Origin: an uncultured Nostocoides sp.
Lineage (GTDB): Bacteria > Actinomycetota > Actinomycetes > Actinomycetales > Dermatophilaceae
Assembly (NCBI GenBank): GCA_936931335.1
Contig: CAKZIH010000025.1
Location: 1-23,026, forward strand
Direction: 5' to 3'
Length of the DNA stretch: 23,026 nucleotides
The notes beneath the pieces are model-generated. The model made no database searches. It was given only the letters and a program-made list of their open reading frames with translations, and was not told where the DNA came from. This document shows, one piece after another, positions 15,840 to 22,783 of the stretch (position 1 is its first letter; each line of letters opens with the position of its first letter). A program made the position numbers and the translations under genes.

Positions 15840-16523
15840 ATGTGGGCTGCGATCGAGTTGGCACTGCTGCCATCGATGGCGCTCCCGGTGGCCGTGCAGC
15901 GCGATCACATCACGGCCGAAGGTCGACCCGGACTGGCGGAACTCCTGCTCAGCAGCGTTGCCCTCTATGGGGCGTTCTTCGCCGCGGCACATGCACTGCT
16001 GAACCTGTTCGCGTACCGCGGCTTGGCCGGGGAGGACCTGCGGCAGGCGCTGCGGGCCGCAGCGCGGATGGACGAACCCCGCAGCCGGCTGGCGCGCATA
16101 CCCGTGCTCAGGTCGTTCGTGCGGATGCCGAGTGCGCACAATGTGGCGCTGCAGATGGCGGTGGTCTCGCTGGTGGCGATCATCGTGATCGGGGCGCGTG
16201 AGTCGTTGCGCTCGCAGGTCACCAATGTCGGCGGCGCGATGGTCGTCGTGGTGGCCTCGTGGCTGGAGGTGCTCACCCTTTTCGCCATCCTGTATGCCCG
16301 TCTCGACGCGGACGACGACGACTCGCTCACCTTCTCCGGAGCCGGGCCGCGCACCATGTCCAATGACACCTACTTCGCGCTGGCGGTGCAGACCACCTTC
16401 GGCACCACCGATGTCGAGGTGAGCACCACGCAGACCATGCGGCAGGTGTCCCGCCACGCCTTGCTCAGCTTCGTGTTCAACACCCTGCTCCTGGCCTTGT
16501 TGATTGGGCTGCTCGGCGGATAG
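15840..16523 (+). CDS. DUF1345 family membrane protein
   Basis: A 227-residue integral membrane protein. The C-terminal half matches DUF1345 as I recall it: VNVGGAMVVVVASWLEVLTLFAILYARL-like, DTYFALAVQTTFGTTDVEV and RHALLSFVFNTLLLALLIGLL. Four or five hydrophobic segments are visible; the function is unknown. ATG 15840 has only a weak upstream GGA. A better ribosome binding site and an in-frame ATG lie at 15786, but a TGA at 15816 intervenes, so the gene may have lost its normal start. The protein remains family-like in length from 15840, so it is probably still made. It converges on the aldo-keto reductase gene. Confidence 0.85.
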   Translation: MWAAIELALLPSMALPVAVQRDHITAEGRPGLAELLLSSVALYGAFFAAAHALLNLFAYRGLAGEDLRQALRAAARMDEPRSRLARIPVLRSFVRMPSAHNVALQMAVVSLVAIIVIGARESLRSQVTNVGGAMVVVVASWLEVLTLFAILYARLDADDDDSLTFSGAGPRTMSNDTYFALAVQTTFGTTDVEVSTTQTMRQVSRHALLSFVFNTLLLALLIGLLGG

Positions 16524-16575
16524 CCAAGCCCAGGGGCCGATCCGGACGGGAATCGCGCGGCAGCGTGCCGGGCGG

Positions 16576-17622
16576 TCAGTCCTGCGAGGAGCGCGCCCAC
16601 AGGTTGATTCCGGAGTCAACCGCGTGCTCGTCGATCGCGGCGAGTTCGGCGTCGGTGAAGTCGAGGTTGCGCACCGCTCCGATGCTGTCCTCCAACTGCC
16701 TGACCGAGGAGGCCCCGATCAGCGCGGAAGTGACTCGCTCGTCGCGCAGCACCCAGGCCAGCGCCATCTGCGCCAGGGTTTGACCGCGGTTTTCGGCGAT
16801 GGTGTTCAGCGCCCGAATGTGGTCCAGGGTTTCTTCCTGCAGCAGCCGCGGGTCGAGGCTCTTGTCCTGTGCCGCACGGGAATCCGCCGGTATGCCATTG
16901 AGGTACTTCCGAGTCAGCATGCCTTGGGCCAGCGGGCTGAAGGCGATGCAGCCGGTGCCGGTCTCCTCCAGCGCGTCGAGCAGCCCGTCCTCGATCCAGC
17001 GGTTGATCATCGAGTACGACGGCTGATGAATGAGTAGGGGAGTGCCCAGCTCCTCGAGGATCCGGGCGGCCTCGCGGGTGCGCTCGGGGCTATAGGAGGA
17101 GATCCCGGCATACAGGGCCCGGCCGGATCGCACGATGGCGTCGAGGGCGCCCATCGTTTCCTCCAGCGGGGTGTCCGGGTCGAAGCGGTGGCTGTAGAAG
17201 ATGTCGACATAGTCCAGCCCCATGCGCTTCAGCGACTGGTCGCAGCTGGCGATCAGGTACTTGCGGGAGCCGCCGCCCTGCCCATACGGACCCGGCCACA
17301 TGTCGTAGCCGGCCTTGCTGGAGATGATCAGTTCATCGCGATAGGGCCGGAAATCGCGCGCGAAGAGCGTGCCGAAGTTGCGCTCCGCACTGCCATACGG
17401 CGGGCCGTAGTTGTTGGCCAGATCGAAGTGGGTGACGCCGAGATCGAAGGCGCGCCGCAGCGTCGCCTGCTGGCGATCCAGCGGCACATCGTCGCCGAAG
17501 TTGTGCCACATACCCAGGCTGATCGCGGGCAGGACGAGTCCGCTGCGGCCAACGCGGCGGAACGGCATGCCGGCCTCATAACGGTCCGGGTCAGCGCGGT
17601 ATTCGTCGGCGTGGAAGGTCAT
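16576..17622 (-). CDS. mgrA: Aldo-keto reductase, MgrA/YghZ (L-glyceraldehyde 3-phosphate reductase) type
   Basis: A 348-residue NADPH-dependent aldo-keto reductase, very close in sequence pattern to E. coli YghZ (346 residues), which reduces L-glyceraldehyde 3-phosphate and detoxifies methylglyoxal. Shared blocks include LSLGMWHNFG-like, FDLGVTHFDLANNYGPP, IISSKAGYDMWPGPYG, SLKRMGLDYVDIFYSHR, GISSYSPERT and VTSALIGASS. The catalytic tetrad is present: Asp67, Tyr72, Lys103 and His145. The start is ATG 17622 (MTFHADEYRADPDRY); longer in-frame extensions cross the divergent promoter region and lack support. No strong Shine-Dalgarno is visible. It converges with the DUF1345 gene and diverges from the exported hydrolase gene, sharing a 160-base regulatory gap. 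Confidence 0.95.
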   Translation of the reverse strand: MTFHADEYRADPDRYEAGMPFRRVGRSGLVLPAISLGMWHNFGDDVPLDRQQATLRRAFDLGVTHFDLANNYGPPYGSAERNFGTLFARDFRPYRDELIISSKAGYDMWPGPYGQGGGSRKYLIASCDQSLKRMGLDYVDIFYSHRFDPDTPLEETMGALDAIVRSGRALYAGISSYSPERTREAARILEELGTPLLIHQPSYSMINRWIEDGLLDALEETGTGCIAFSPLAQGMLTRKYLNGIPADSRAAQDKSLDPRLLQEETLDHIRALNTIAENRGQTLAQMALAWVLRDERVTSALIGASSVRQLEDSIGAVRNLDFTDAELAAIDEHAVDSGINLWARSSQD

Positions 17623-17633
17623 GGCGTCAGCCT

Positions 17634-17702
17634 TGCACACCACGGGCCACGCCTGGGGGAGTGACCGGGTGCGCGCAACTAGCTGCCATGGCAAGGTGTG
17701 CA
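17634..17702. repeat. Inverted repeat and palindrome in the divergent promoter region
   Basis: TGCACACC (17634-17641) and GGTGTGCA (17695-17702) are perfect 8-base inverted arms 53 bases apart. A perfect 10-base palindrome TGCCATGGCA (17684-17693) lies directly beside the right arm. The gap separates the aldo-keto reductase from the hydrolase gene, so these are candidate operators. No regulator is assigned. Confidence 0.4.
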
Positions 17703-17736
17703 TCCGGCCGACCCCTTCCCGGCGGTTACCGCCCGC

Positions 17737-17752
17737 TCCTAGCGTCCTAGCG
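17737..17752 (+). promoter_or_regulatory. Tandem TCCTAGCG octamer with candidate -10 for the hydrolase gene
   Basis: TCCTAGCG occurs twice with no spacer. The first copy plus the next base gives TAGCGT (17740-17745), the same -10-like hexamer seen before pafB and the lactonase gene. A start site near 17752 would leave a leader of about 30 bases containing the GAAAGGA ribosome binding site. Confidence 0.4.
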
Positions 17753-17782
17753 AAAGCCGTTGTGGACGAAAGGAATCGGACG

Positions 17783-18610
17783 ATGACCACACGACGCGGG
17801 ATCCTCACCGCCGGCCTCGTTGCCGGGGCGGGAACTCTGCTAGCTGGGCCTGCCCGGGCTGCGCTCCCGGTGGTGGACATGGAAGCGGCGCTCAAGGCTG
17901 CGCAATGGGATCCGGAGAAGTCGGGCACCGGGATCACTCCTGGTGCCAAGGCGAGCGTCTTGCTTATCGAGCAGGCGTTGGTGGCCCGGGGCCTGCTCGC
18001 CACGTCCTATGCCGACGGCCACTTCGGCTCCAAGACCGTCGCCGCGTATGCGGCCTGGCAGCGTTCGCTGGGCTACTCCGGCATCGGGGCGAACGGGTTG
18101 CCGGGGGCGGCGTCCCTGACCGCCCTGGGCCGCAACCGCTTCACCGTGCGCCGCACGATCGCTCCCGGTACCAAGAGTCAATACCAGGGCTGGACCGTCA
18201 ACGCCCGCACGCTGGCCATGCTCAGGGCGGCCGAAAATCGCTGGGGCGGAGGCCAGTTCGTGGTCGAGCAGGGGTCTTATGCCCCCGGTGTCGATCCGAC
18301 CTCGGCCGGCAGCCATGATGGCGGCGGCGCACTGGATCTGGACGCCGAAGCACTGAGCCCGGGCCTGCGCACCGCGGCCCTTGTTGCCCTGCGCGAGGTG
18401 GGCTTCGCAGCCTGGCTACGCAATCCGTCGCAGGCCAACTGGCCGTGGCATATCCACGCGATCGCCATCAGCGATCCCGATCTCGCCCCGCTTGCCGCCC
18501 GCCAAGCCGGCGCGTACTACGAGGGCCGCAATGGCTTGGCGAGCAATCTGCCCGACGACGGTCCGGCCGTCCCCAAGGTCACCTACGAAGAGTTCCGCCG
18601 CGGCGCCTGA
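17783..18610 (+). CDS. Exported PG-binding / M15-like peptidase domain protein (Tat-type signal)
   Basis: A 275-residue exported protein that probably trims peptidoglycan. The N-terminus has a twin-arginine signal (TTRRGILTAG, hydrophobic core, AGPARA cleavage near residue 26). A peptidoglycan-binding-like repeat follows (about 55-117, with ALVARGLLATSYADGHFGSK and AWQRSLGYSG). A D-Ala-D-Ala carboxypeptidase M15-like zinc site has GSHDGGGALDLD (His178, Asp185) and WPWHIHA (His223/His225). The zinc set fits metallopeptidase M15, but the exact cleavage site is unknown. The start is fixed by CGAAAGGAATC (17767-17777) just upstream. Upstream in-frame extension to 17621 is rejected. The CHAP gene follows after 70 bases with the same 11-base ribosome binding site block, so the two may be co-expressed. 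Confidence 0.82.
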   Translation: MTTRRGILTAGLVAGAGTLLAGPARAALPVVDMEAALKAAQWDPEKSGTGITPGAKASVLLIEQALVARGLLATSYADGHFGSKTVAAYAAWQRSLGYSGIGANGLPGAASLTALGRNRFTVRRTIAPGTKSQYQGWTVNARTLAMLRAAENRWGGGQFVVEQGSYAPGVDPTSAGSHDGGGALDLDAEALSPGLRTAALVALREVGFAAWLRNPSQANWPWHIHAIAISDPDLAPLAARQAGAYYEGRNGLASNLPDDGPAVPKVTYEEFRRGA

Positions 18611-18680
18611 CCGGCCCCGCTCACCGCCATTCGGCAACCCCGCTAGATCCGCAGCACACCCCACCCCGAAAGGAATCACC

Positions 18681-19511
18681 ATGTCCACAACCACCCGCAG
18701 GATCGGCATTTCCCTCGGCTCACTCACCCTCGCCGCCGGGCTGCTCGCCACCGCCGCCCCGGCCCAGGCCGCCGGGCGTGACGGCGTCTGCCAGTCCGGG
18801 GAGTTCTGCTACTTCTACAACAGCAACAACCAGGGTTCGGTGTCCGACTTCACCACCTCGGTCAGCGACTATGGCACCACCCAGCCCTCCTGCTACGAGT
18901 TCAAGGGGTCGGGCAACGGCCAGGGGCAGTGCATCAAGAACAATGCCGCCTCGGTCTGGAATCAGTCCTCGATGACCGTGCGCGTCTACTACAACACCGG
19001 CTACCAGGGCAGCTACCAGGACATCGCCCCGGGCTACAAGGGCCAGCTCAACTCCACGCTCTACAACAACAACGCCTCCCACCAGTTCATCCCCTCTGGT
19101 GGCGGGTCCTACCCGGCCAAAGACGACTACCCCTACCGCGGCCAGGGCGGGGTCGACCCGTGGAACTTCTACAAGGGTCAGTGCACCAGCTTCGCCGCCT
19201 GGGCGGTGCGCTCCCGGGTGGGCGTCTCCTTCCACAACTACTACAAGGGAGTCCACTGGGGTAATGCCCACAACTGGGACAACGCGGCGCGTGCGGCCGG
19301 TGTGCCTGTTTACGGCACCCCGAGGGCCGGCGACGTCGCGGTGCGCAATGGCGGCACCTACGGCCACGTCGCCTTCGTCACCAGCGTCAACTCCAATGGC
19401 ACCTTCGAGATCGACGAGTACAACTACCTGGGCACCGAGCGCTACAGCCACCGCACGGTGAGCGTCGGGACGGCCAACAGCCAGTTCAGCGCCTTCGTCC
19501 GCTTCAAGTAG
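18681..19511 (+). CDS. Secreted peptidase-inhibitor I36-like / CHAP amidase fusion protein
   Basis: A 276-residue secreted protein. The signal peptide runs to APAQA (residue 30). Residues about 33-135 resemble peptidase inhibitor family I36 (beta/gamma-crystallin-like), with GVCQSGEFCYFYNSNNQGS, a DF motif and four cysteines (37, 43, 71, 84) that may form two disulfides. After a Gly/Ser linker, residues about 150-276 form a CHAP domain. Its likely catalytic Cys168 is in GQCTSFAAWAV, His229 is in YGHVAFV, and Glu246/Asn248 are in EIDEYNY. CHAP enzymes cleave peptidoglycan as amidases or endopeptidases. Nearly all tyrosine codons in the first half are TAC, unlike the TAT-rich housekeeping neighbours, which suggests high expression. 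The start is fixed by CGAAAGGAATC at 18667-18677. The roles are inferred from domains. Confidence 0.88.
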   Translation: MSTTTRRIGISLGSLTLAAGLLATAAPAQAAGRDGVCQSGEFCYFYNSNNQGSVSDFTTSVSDYGTTQPSCYEFKGSGNGQGQCIKNNAASVWNQSSMTVRVYYNTGYQGSYQDIAPGYKGQLNSTLYNNNASHQFIPSGGGSYPAKDDYPYRGQGGVDPWNFYKGQCTSFAAWAVRSRVGVSFHNYYKGVHWGNAHNWDNAARAAGVPVYGTPRAGDVAVRNGGTYGHVAFVTSVNSNGTFEIDEYNYLGTERYSHRTVSVGTANSQFSAFVRFK

Positions 19512-19527
19512 GTGGCAGCCACCAGGT

Positions 19528-19555
19528 CGGGCCGGCGGGTGATCCCGCCGGCCCG
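19528..19555. terminator. Strong bidirectional hairpin after the CHAP gene
   Basis: A perfect 12-bp stem (19528-19539 with 19544-19555) closes a TGAT loop. It lies 17 bases after the CHAP stop and before the stop of the converging regulator. It lacks a T-run, as is common for actinobacterial terminators. Confidence 0.8.
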
Positions 19556-19599
19556 TCCGGCGTGCCCGGATCGTGCACGTCGCCGCCGCCGAATGCTGC

Positions 19600-20628
19600 C
19601 TAGAGCCAGCCGCGCTCCTGGGCGCGCACCGCGAGCTGGAAGCGGCTCCCGGCCTCGCAGCGCTCGCTCAGGTCGGCGATGAGGCGCCGGGTGGTGCGCA
19701 CCGAGACGCCCAGATGCCGGGCGATGCTCTCGTCCTTCAGGCCGCGGGCGAGCAGGCGCAAGGTGGCCCGTTCGGAGGGGTTGAGAGCAACCGCCTCCGC
19801 GGCCGGGGAGTTCAGGGACGCAGCGCTCTCCCAATATTCGTCGAAGAGCGCGACCAAGGCGGCGAGAATGCCGCGACCGTGGAACGCAATAGCCCCGAGT
19901 CGAGGTTCGGCCGGGTCGATGGCCACGACCGCGATCCGACGGTCGATGATGTTCATCCGCACCGGAAGCGTCGGGCGCAGGCGCGATTGCCCGCCCAGGA
20001 CGGCGAACTGCTCGAGGTGGCGGCGAAAGTCCTTGTCCTCCACGTGACTGGACAGGTGGAGGGTACGCAGCCGTACCCCCCGGCGCAGGGCGGCGACGTC
20101 GGCCGCCGTGGACTCCTCCAGCCCTTGTGCGCTCGGCTTGGAGGGCATCATGGCGAGGATCTCCTCGCCGGCCTGCGCGCCGAGCTCCTCCATCCGGCTG
20201 ACTACGGCGTCGATGCCGTCGAGCCGCTCAAAGAGCGCGGAGGTTCGGTTCTCATGGTGGATGCGGTATTCCGCGACTACTGAGGCAATCTCGGTCCGCA
20301 GATGGGCCAGGGCTGCCTGGCGCTCGTGCAACTCGGCCTCGAGATGTTCCACGAGATGGGGGAGGGCCACGTCGGGGCTGATTGCCCGCCAGCCGCCGCT
20401 ACTCGACTGGCTCGCGCGGACCAGGGAATGACGACCCAGCTCGTCCAGGGCATTGCGTACCGAGGTGACGGATAGCGACAACTCCGCGGCGATTCCCGGA
20501 ATGTCGAGCAGGGGCTCGTCCAGCAACAGCATGTACACCGTCACCGAGCGCCGGTCCAGGCCGAGCAGCCGCAGCTTGGCGGCCGGCCCAAGCGCATGCG
20601 CCTCCTGGAAGGCCGGGTGCTCACTCAC
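19600..20628 (-). CDS. TrmB-like / LuxR C-terminal HTH transcriptional regulator
   Basis: A 342-residue regulator with two DNA-binding domains. The N-terminal winged helix (about 18-75) is TrmB-like: LGLDRRSVTVYMLLLDEPLLDIPGIAAELSL-type, then SVRNALDELGRHSLV. A probable coiled coil spans about 92-124. A middle sensor-like domain follows (about 128-270, with ALFERLDGIDAVV and a PAEPRLGAIAFHG segment). The LuxR-type helix-turn-helix is at about 283-340 (LNPSERATLRLLARGLKDES, IARHLGVSVRTTRRLIADL). It has no receiver domain and no membrane segment. GTG 20628 is chosen because GAGGAG (20644-20639) precedes it by 10 bases. TAGCCT (20674-20669) is a possible -10. It diverges from a small secreted-peptide gene; the two could form a sensing circuit (inference). 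Confidence 0.9.
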   Translation of the reverse strand: MSEHPAFQEAHALGPAAKLRLLGLDRRSVTVYMLLLDEPLLDIPGIAAELSLSVTSVRNALDELGRHSLVRASQSSSGGWRAISPDVALPHLVEHLEAELHERQAALAHLRTEIASVVAEYRIHHENRTSALFERLDGIDAVVSRMEELGAQAGEEILAMMPSKPSAQGLEESTAADVAALRRGVRLRTLHLSSHVEDKDFRRHLEQFAVLGGQSRLRPTLPVRMNIIDRRIAVVAIDPAEPRLGAIAFHGRGILAALVALFDEYWESAASLNSPAAEAVALNPSERATLRLLARGLKDESIARHLGVSVRTTRRLIADLSERCEAGSRFQLAVRAQERGWL

Positions 20629-20834
20629 GGGGCGAATTCTCCTCACAACAGGCTCAATGGCCTGGCAAAGGCTATCTGCCCCGGGCGGGTCCGGCTCGGC
20701 GAAACCCGGGCGGACGAACAACCTGCCATGTCCACTTGTTGGGCAGCCCACCCCCTTGGCGGGAGGCCGCCCGGGCCCGAAAGTTAAGGCCAGGACGGCA
20801 GCAGCGCCGGCCCAAACCCGAGAGGAGCAATCAG
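20629..20834. promoter_or_regulatory. Divergent regulatory region between LuxR-type regulator and secreted peptide
   Basis: This 206-base gap carries the promoters of both divergent genes. CCCGGGCGG occurs as a direct repeat at 20680-20688 and 20705-20713, and a third CCCGGG palindrome is at 20770-20775. CTGCC/GGCAG inverted arms lie near 20723-20745. On the minus strand TAGCCT (20674-20669) is a plausible -10 of the regulator. No clear -10 is seen for the peptide. In this base composition the GC-rich repeats are only suggestive. Confidence 0.4.
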
Positions 20835-20966
20835 ATGACTCGTTTCCGGATCGCCCTGACCGCCCTGTGCGCCCTGAGCTTCTTCGGTGGCATCACGACT
20901 CCCGCCGTCGCCGACAACCCCGGTGACACCGCCGTCTGCGGGCACTGCTGGAAGGGCAAGGCCTGA
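20835..20966 (+). CDS. Small secreted peptide precursor with CxxC mature peptide
   Basis: A 43-residue ORF with a near-ideal ribosome binding site (GAGGAG, 20822-20827, seven bases before the ATG). Residues 1-26 form a classical Sec signal peptide (MTRFR, hydrophobic core, TTPAVA). Cleavage after residue 26 would release the 17-residue peptide DNPGDTAVCGHCWKGKA. The CGHC motif is the same as the active site of protein disulfide isomerases, but the peptide is far too short to be a thioredoxin fold. It could form a disulfide ring or bind a metal. The gene diverges from the LuxR-type regulator and converges with the malic enzyme (22-base gap). It may be a peptide signal, a bacteriocin or a redox peptide; none can be decided from sequence. 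Confidence 0.75.
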   Translation: MTRFRIALTALCALSFFGGITTPAVADNPGDTAVCGHCWKGKA

Positions 20967-20988
20967 GCCTCGAGGGCTTCCGCGCCGC

Positions 20989-22707
20989 TCAGATGGCTTC
21001 GATCTCCGGGTATACCGGCTGCCACATCCGGGCATAGATCTGCTGGATGGGATCGCTTAAGGGTTCCTGGGCCACACCCTCCCGCGCCGCCTGCTCGGCG
21101 ACCGCCACCGCGATGGTCGCCGACACCTGGCGCAGGTCGCTGATGGCGGGCAGGAGCGGCGCGCCGGGCCGGTAAGCGTTGACCATGCTGGCCAGGGCCT
21201 GCGCGGCCGCCGCGATCATGCCCTCGGTGACCCGGGTGGCCTTGCACGTCGCCACCGCCAAGCCGAGGCCGGGGAAGATCAGGGCGTTGTTGGCCTGGGC
21301 GATCGAGTACCGCACCCCGTCCTGTTCCACCGGCGCGAACGGGCTGCCGGTAGCGATCAGCGCGCGGCCGTCGGTCCACTGCAGCAGGTCCGCCGGAGTG
21401 GCCTCGGCCCGGCTGGTCGGGTTGGACAGCGGGAAGATGATGGGACGCGGGCAGTAGGCCGCCATCTCCTCGACGATCTCCCGGGTGAATGCCCCGCCCT
21501 TGGTGGAGGTCCCGATGAGGATCGTGGGCTTGGCGTTGCGGATGACATCCGCCAGGGTGATGTGGTTGGGGTTGGCGACATCCCAGCCGGCGACGTCCGC
21601 GCGCGAGCGCGCCCACGGCTTCTGGAAATCCATCAAGTTGGGCTGGTCATCCACATAGAGACCATCGATGCCGATGGAGTAGAACCGGGAGTAGGCCTCG
21701 GCCTCGTCCTCCGCGCGCCCGGTACGCAGCATGGTGTCGCGGATCAGGCCGGCGATCCCGGTGCCCGCGCTGCCGGCGCCAAAGATGCATACCCGGTGGT
21801 CGTCCAGGTCGACGCCGGTGACGTCGACACCGGCGAGCAGAGCGGCCAGGACCACGGCGGCGGTGCCCTGGATGTCGTCATTGAAGGTGCAGATCTCGTC
21901 GCGATAGCGCGCCAGCAGGCGGTGAGCATTGCGCGGACCGAAGTCCTCCCAGTGCAACATCGCATTGGGAAAGAGGTCCTTGACCGTGTTGACGAAGAGG
22001 TCGAGGAACTCGTCATACTCCTGGCCACGCACCCGGGCGTGGCGCTCGCCGAGATACATCTCGTTGCTGAGCAGGCTGAAGTTGTCGGTGCCGGTGTCCA
22101 GGACCACGGGGATCACCCGGCGGGGGTGAATGCCGGCGGCGGCGATATAGACCGAGAGCTTCCCGATCGCGATCTGGATACCGCCGATGCCCTGATCGCC
22201 GATGCCGAGGATGCCCTCGGAGTCGGTAACCACCACGAGGTCGACCTCGTCGGGCCCCAGGCCGTAGTTCTGGAAGGACTCGACCATGGTCTCGGGGTGC
22301 TTGATCGACAGGAACACTCCACGCGGGCGGGAGAACTCGTGGCTGAACCGCTCGATCGCCTCACCGATGGTGGGGGTATAGATGACCGGCAGCATCTCCT
22401 CCAGGTTGGAGGTCAGCAGCTTGTAGAAGAGCACCTCGTTGCGGTCGCGTACACCATTCAGGTGCAGGTACTTGCCGAGCATGCTGCTGGTGCGCAGGAA
22501 CTGCTCATACACCCGCCGCACCTGGTTCTCCAGGGTGGTCACCCCAGTTGGGATCAGCCCCACCAGACCCAGGGCCTGGCGCTCCTCTAGGGTGAAAGCG
22601 GTGCCTCGATTGGTCGTCGGATTGCTCAGCACGGTCCGGCCGCGGGCCCGGATCCGCATCGGCCCGAAGGCGCTCGTGGTGTCCTGGTCGTAATCTCGCG
22701 TCAGCAC
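20989..22707 (-). CDS. NAD(P)-dependent malic enzyme
   Basis: A 572-residue malic enzyme of the long (MaeA/SfcA-like, E. coli about 565) type, oxidatively decarboxylating malate to pyruvate and CO2 in the cytosol. Signatures are LPVIYTPTIGEAIERFSHEF (catalytic Tyr), GIGGIQIAIGKLSVYIAAAG (catalytic Lys), HWEDFGPRNAHRLLARYRDE, FNDDIQGTAAVVLAALLAG and the dinucleotide-binding VCIFGAGSAGTGIAGLI. A further block is PIIFPLSNPTSRAEATPADL. NAD preference is likely from the family type but is not proven. The start is GTG 22707 (MLTRDYDQDTTSAFG), with GAGAGGGTGG as ribosome binding site about 8 bases upstream. It is divergent from lnt. Confidence 0.96.
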   Translation of the reverse strand: MLTRDYDQDTTSAFGPMRIRARGRTVLSNPTTNRGTAFTLEERQALGLVGLIPTGVTTLENQVRRVYEQFLRTSSMLGKYLHLNGVRDRNEVLFYKLLTSNLEEMLPVIYTPTIGEAIERFSHEFSRPRGVFLSIKHPETMVESFQNYGLGPDEVDLVVVTDSEGILGIGDQGIGGIQIAIGKLSVYIAAAGIHPRRVIPVVLDTGTDNFSLLSNEMYLGERHARVRGQEYDEFLDLFVNTVKDLFPNAMLHWEDFGPRNAHRLLARYRDEICTFNDDIQGTAAVVLAALLAGVDVTGVDLDDHRVCIFGAGSAGTGIAGLIRDTMLRTGRAEDEAEAYSRFYSIGIDGLYVDDQPNLMDFQKPWARSRADVAGWDVANPNHITLADVIRNAKPTILIGTSTKGGAFTREIVEEMAAYCPRPIIFPLSNPTSRAEATPADLLQWTDGRALIATGSPFAPVEQDGVRYSIAQANNALIFPGLGLAVATCKATRVTEGMIAAAAQALASMVNAYRPGAPLLPAISDLRQVSATIAVAVAEQAAREGVAQEPLSDPIQQIYARMWQPVYPEIEAI

Positions 22708-22771
22708 GTGACCACCCTCTCATCGGGGCGCCCTCCCGGGCCAGCGCGCCTCGGGTGCGCCGGGCAGCATT

Positions 22772-22777
22772 TACGGT
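22772..22777 (+). promoter_or_regulatory. Candidate -10 element (TACGGT) of lnt, leaderless
   Basis: TACGGT (TANNNT) ends 6 bases before ATG 22784 and no Shine-Dalgarno lies between. The spacing is identical to that before bioY, the DUF3866 gene and the lipid kinase gene. Confidence 0.4.
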
Positions 22778-22783
22778 TATCGG

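Noticed and set aside
17623..18003. Upstream extension of the aldo-keto reductase on the minus strand
   Set aside because: It crosses the divergent promoter region and the start of the hydrolase gene; the family start is at 17622.
22082..22090. TTGTCGGTG, matching the -35-like half of the PafBC-dependent DNA-damage promoter
   Set aside because: It lies inside the malic enzyme coding sequence on the antisense side, and no TANNNT follows at the required 8-base spacing (CAGGAC is there instead).
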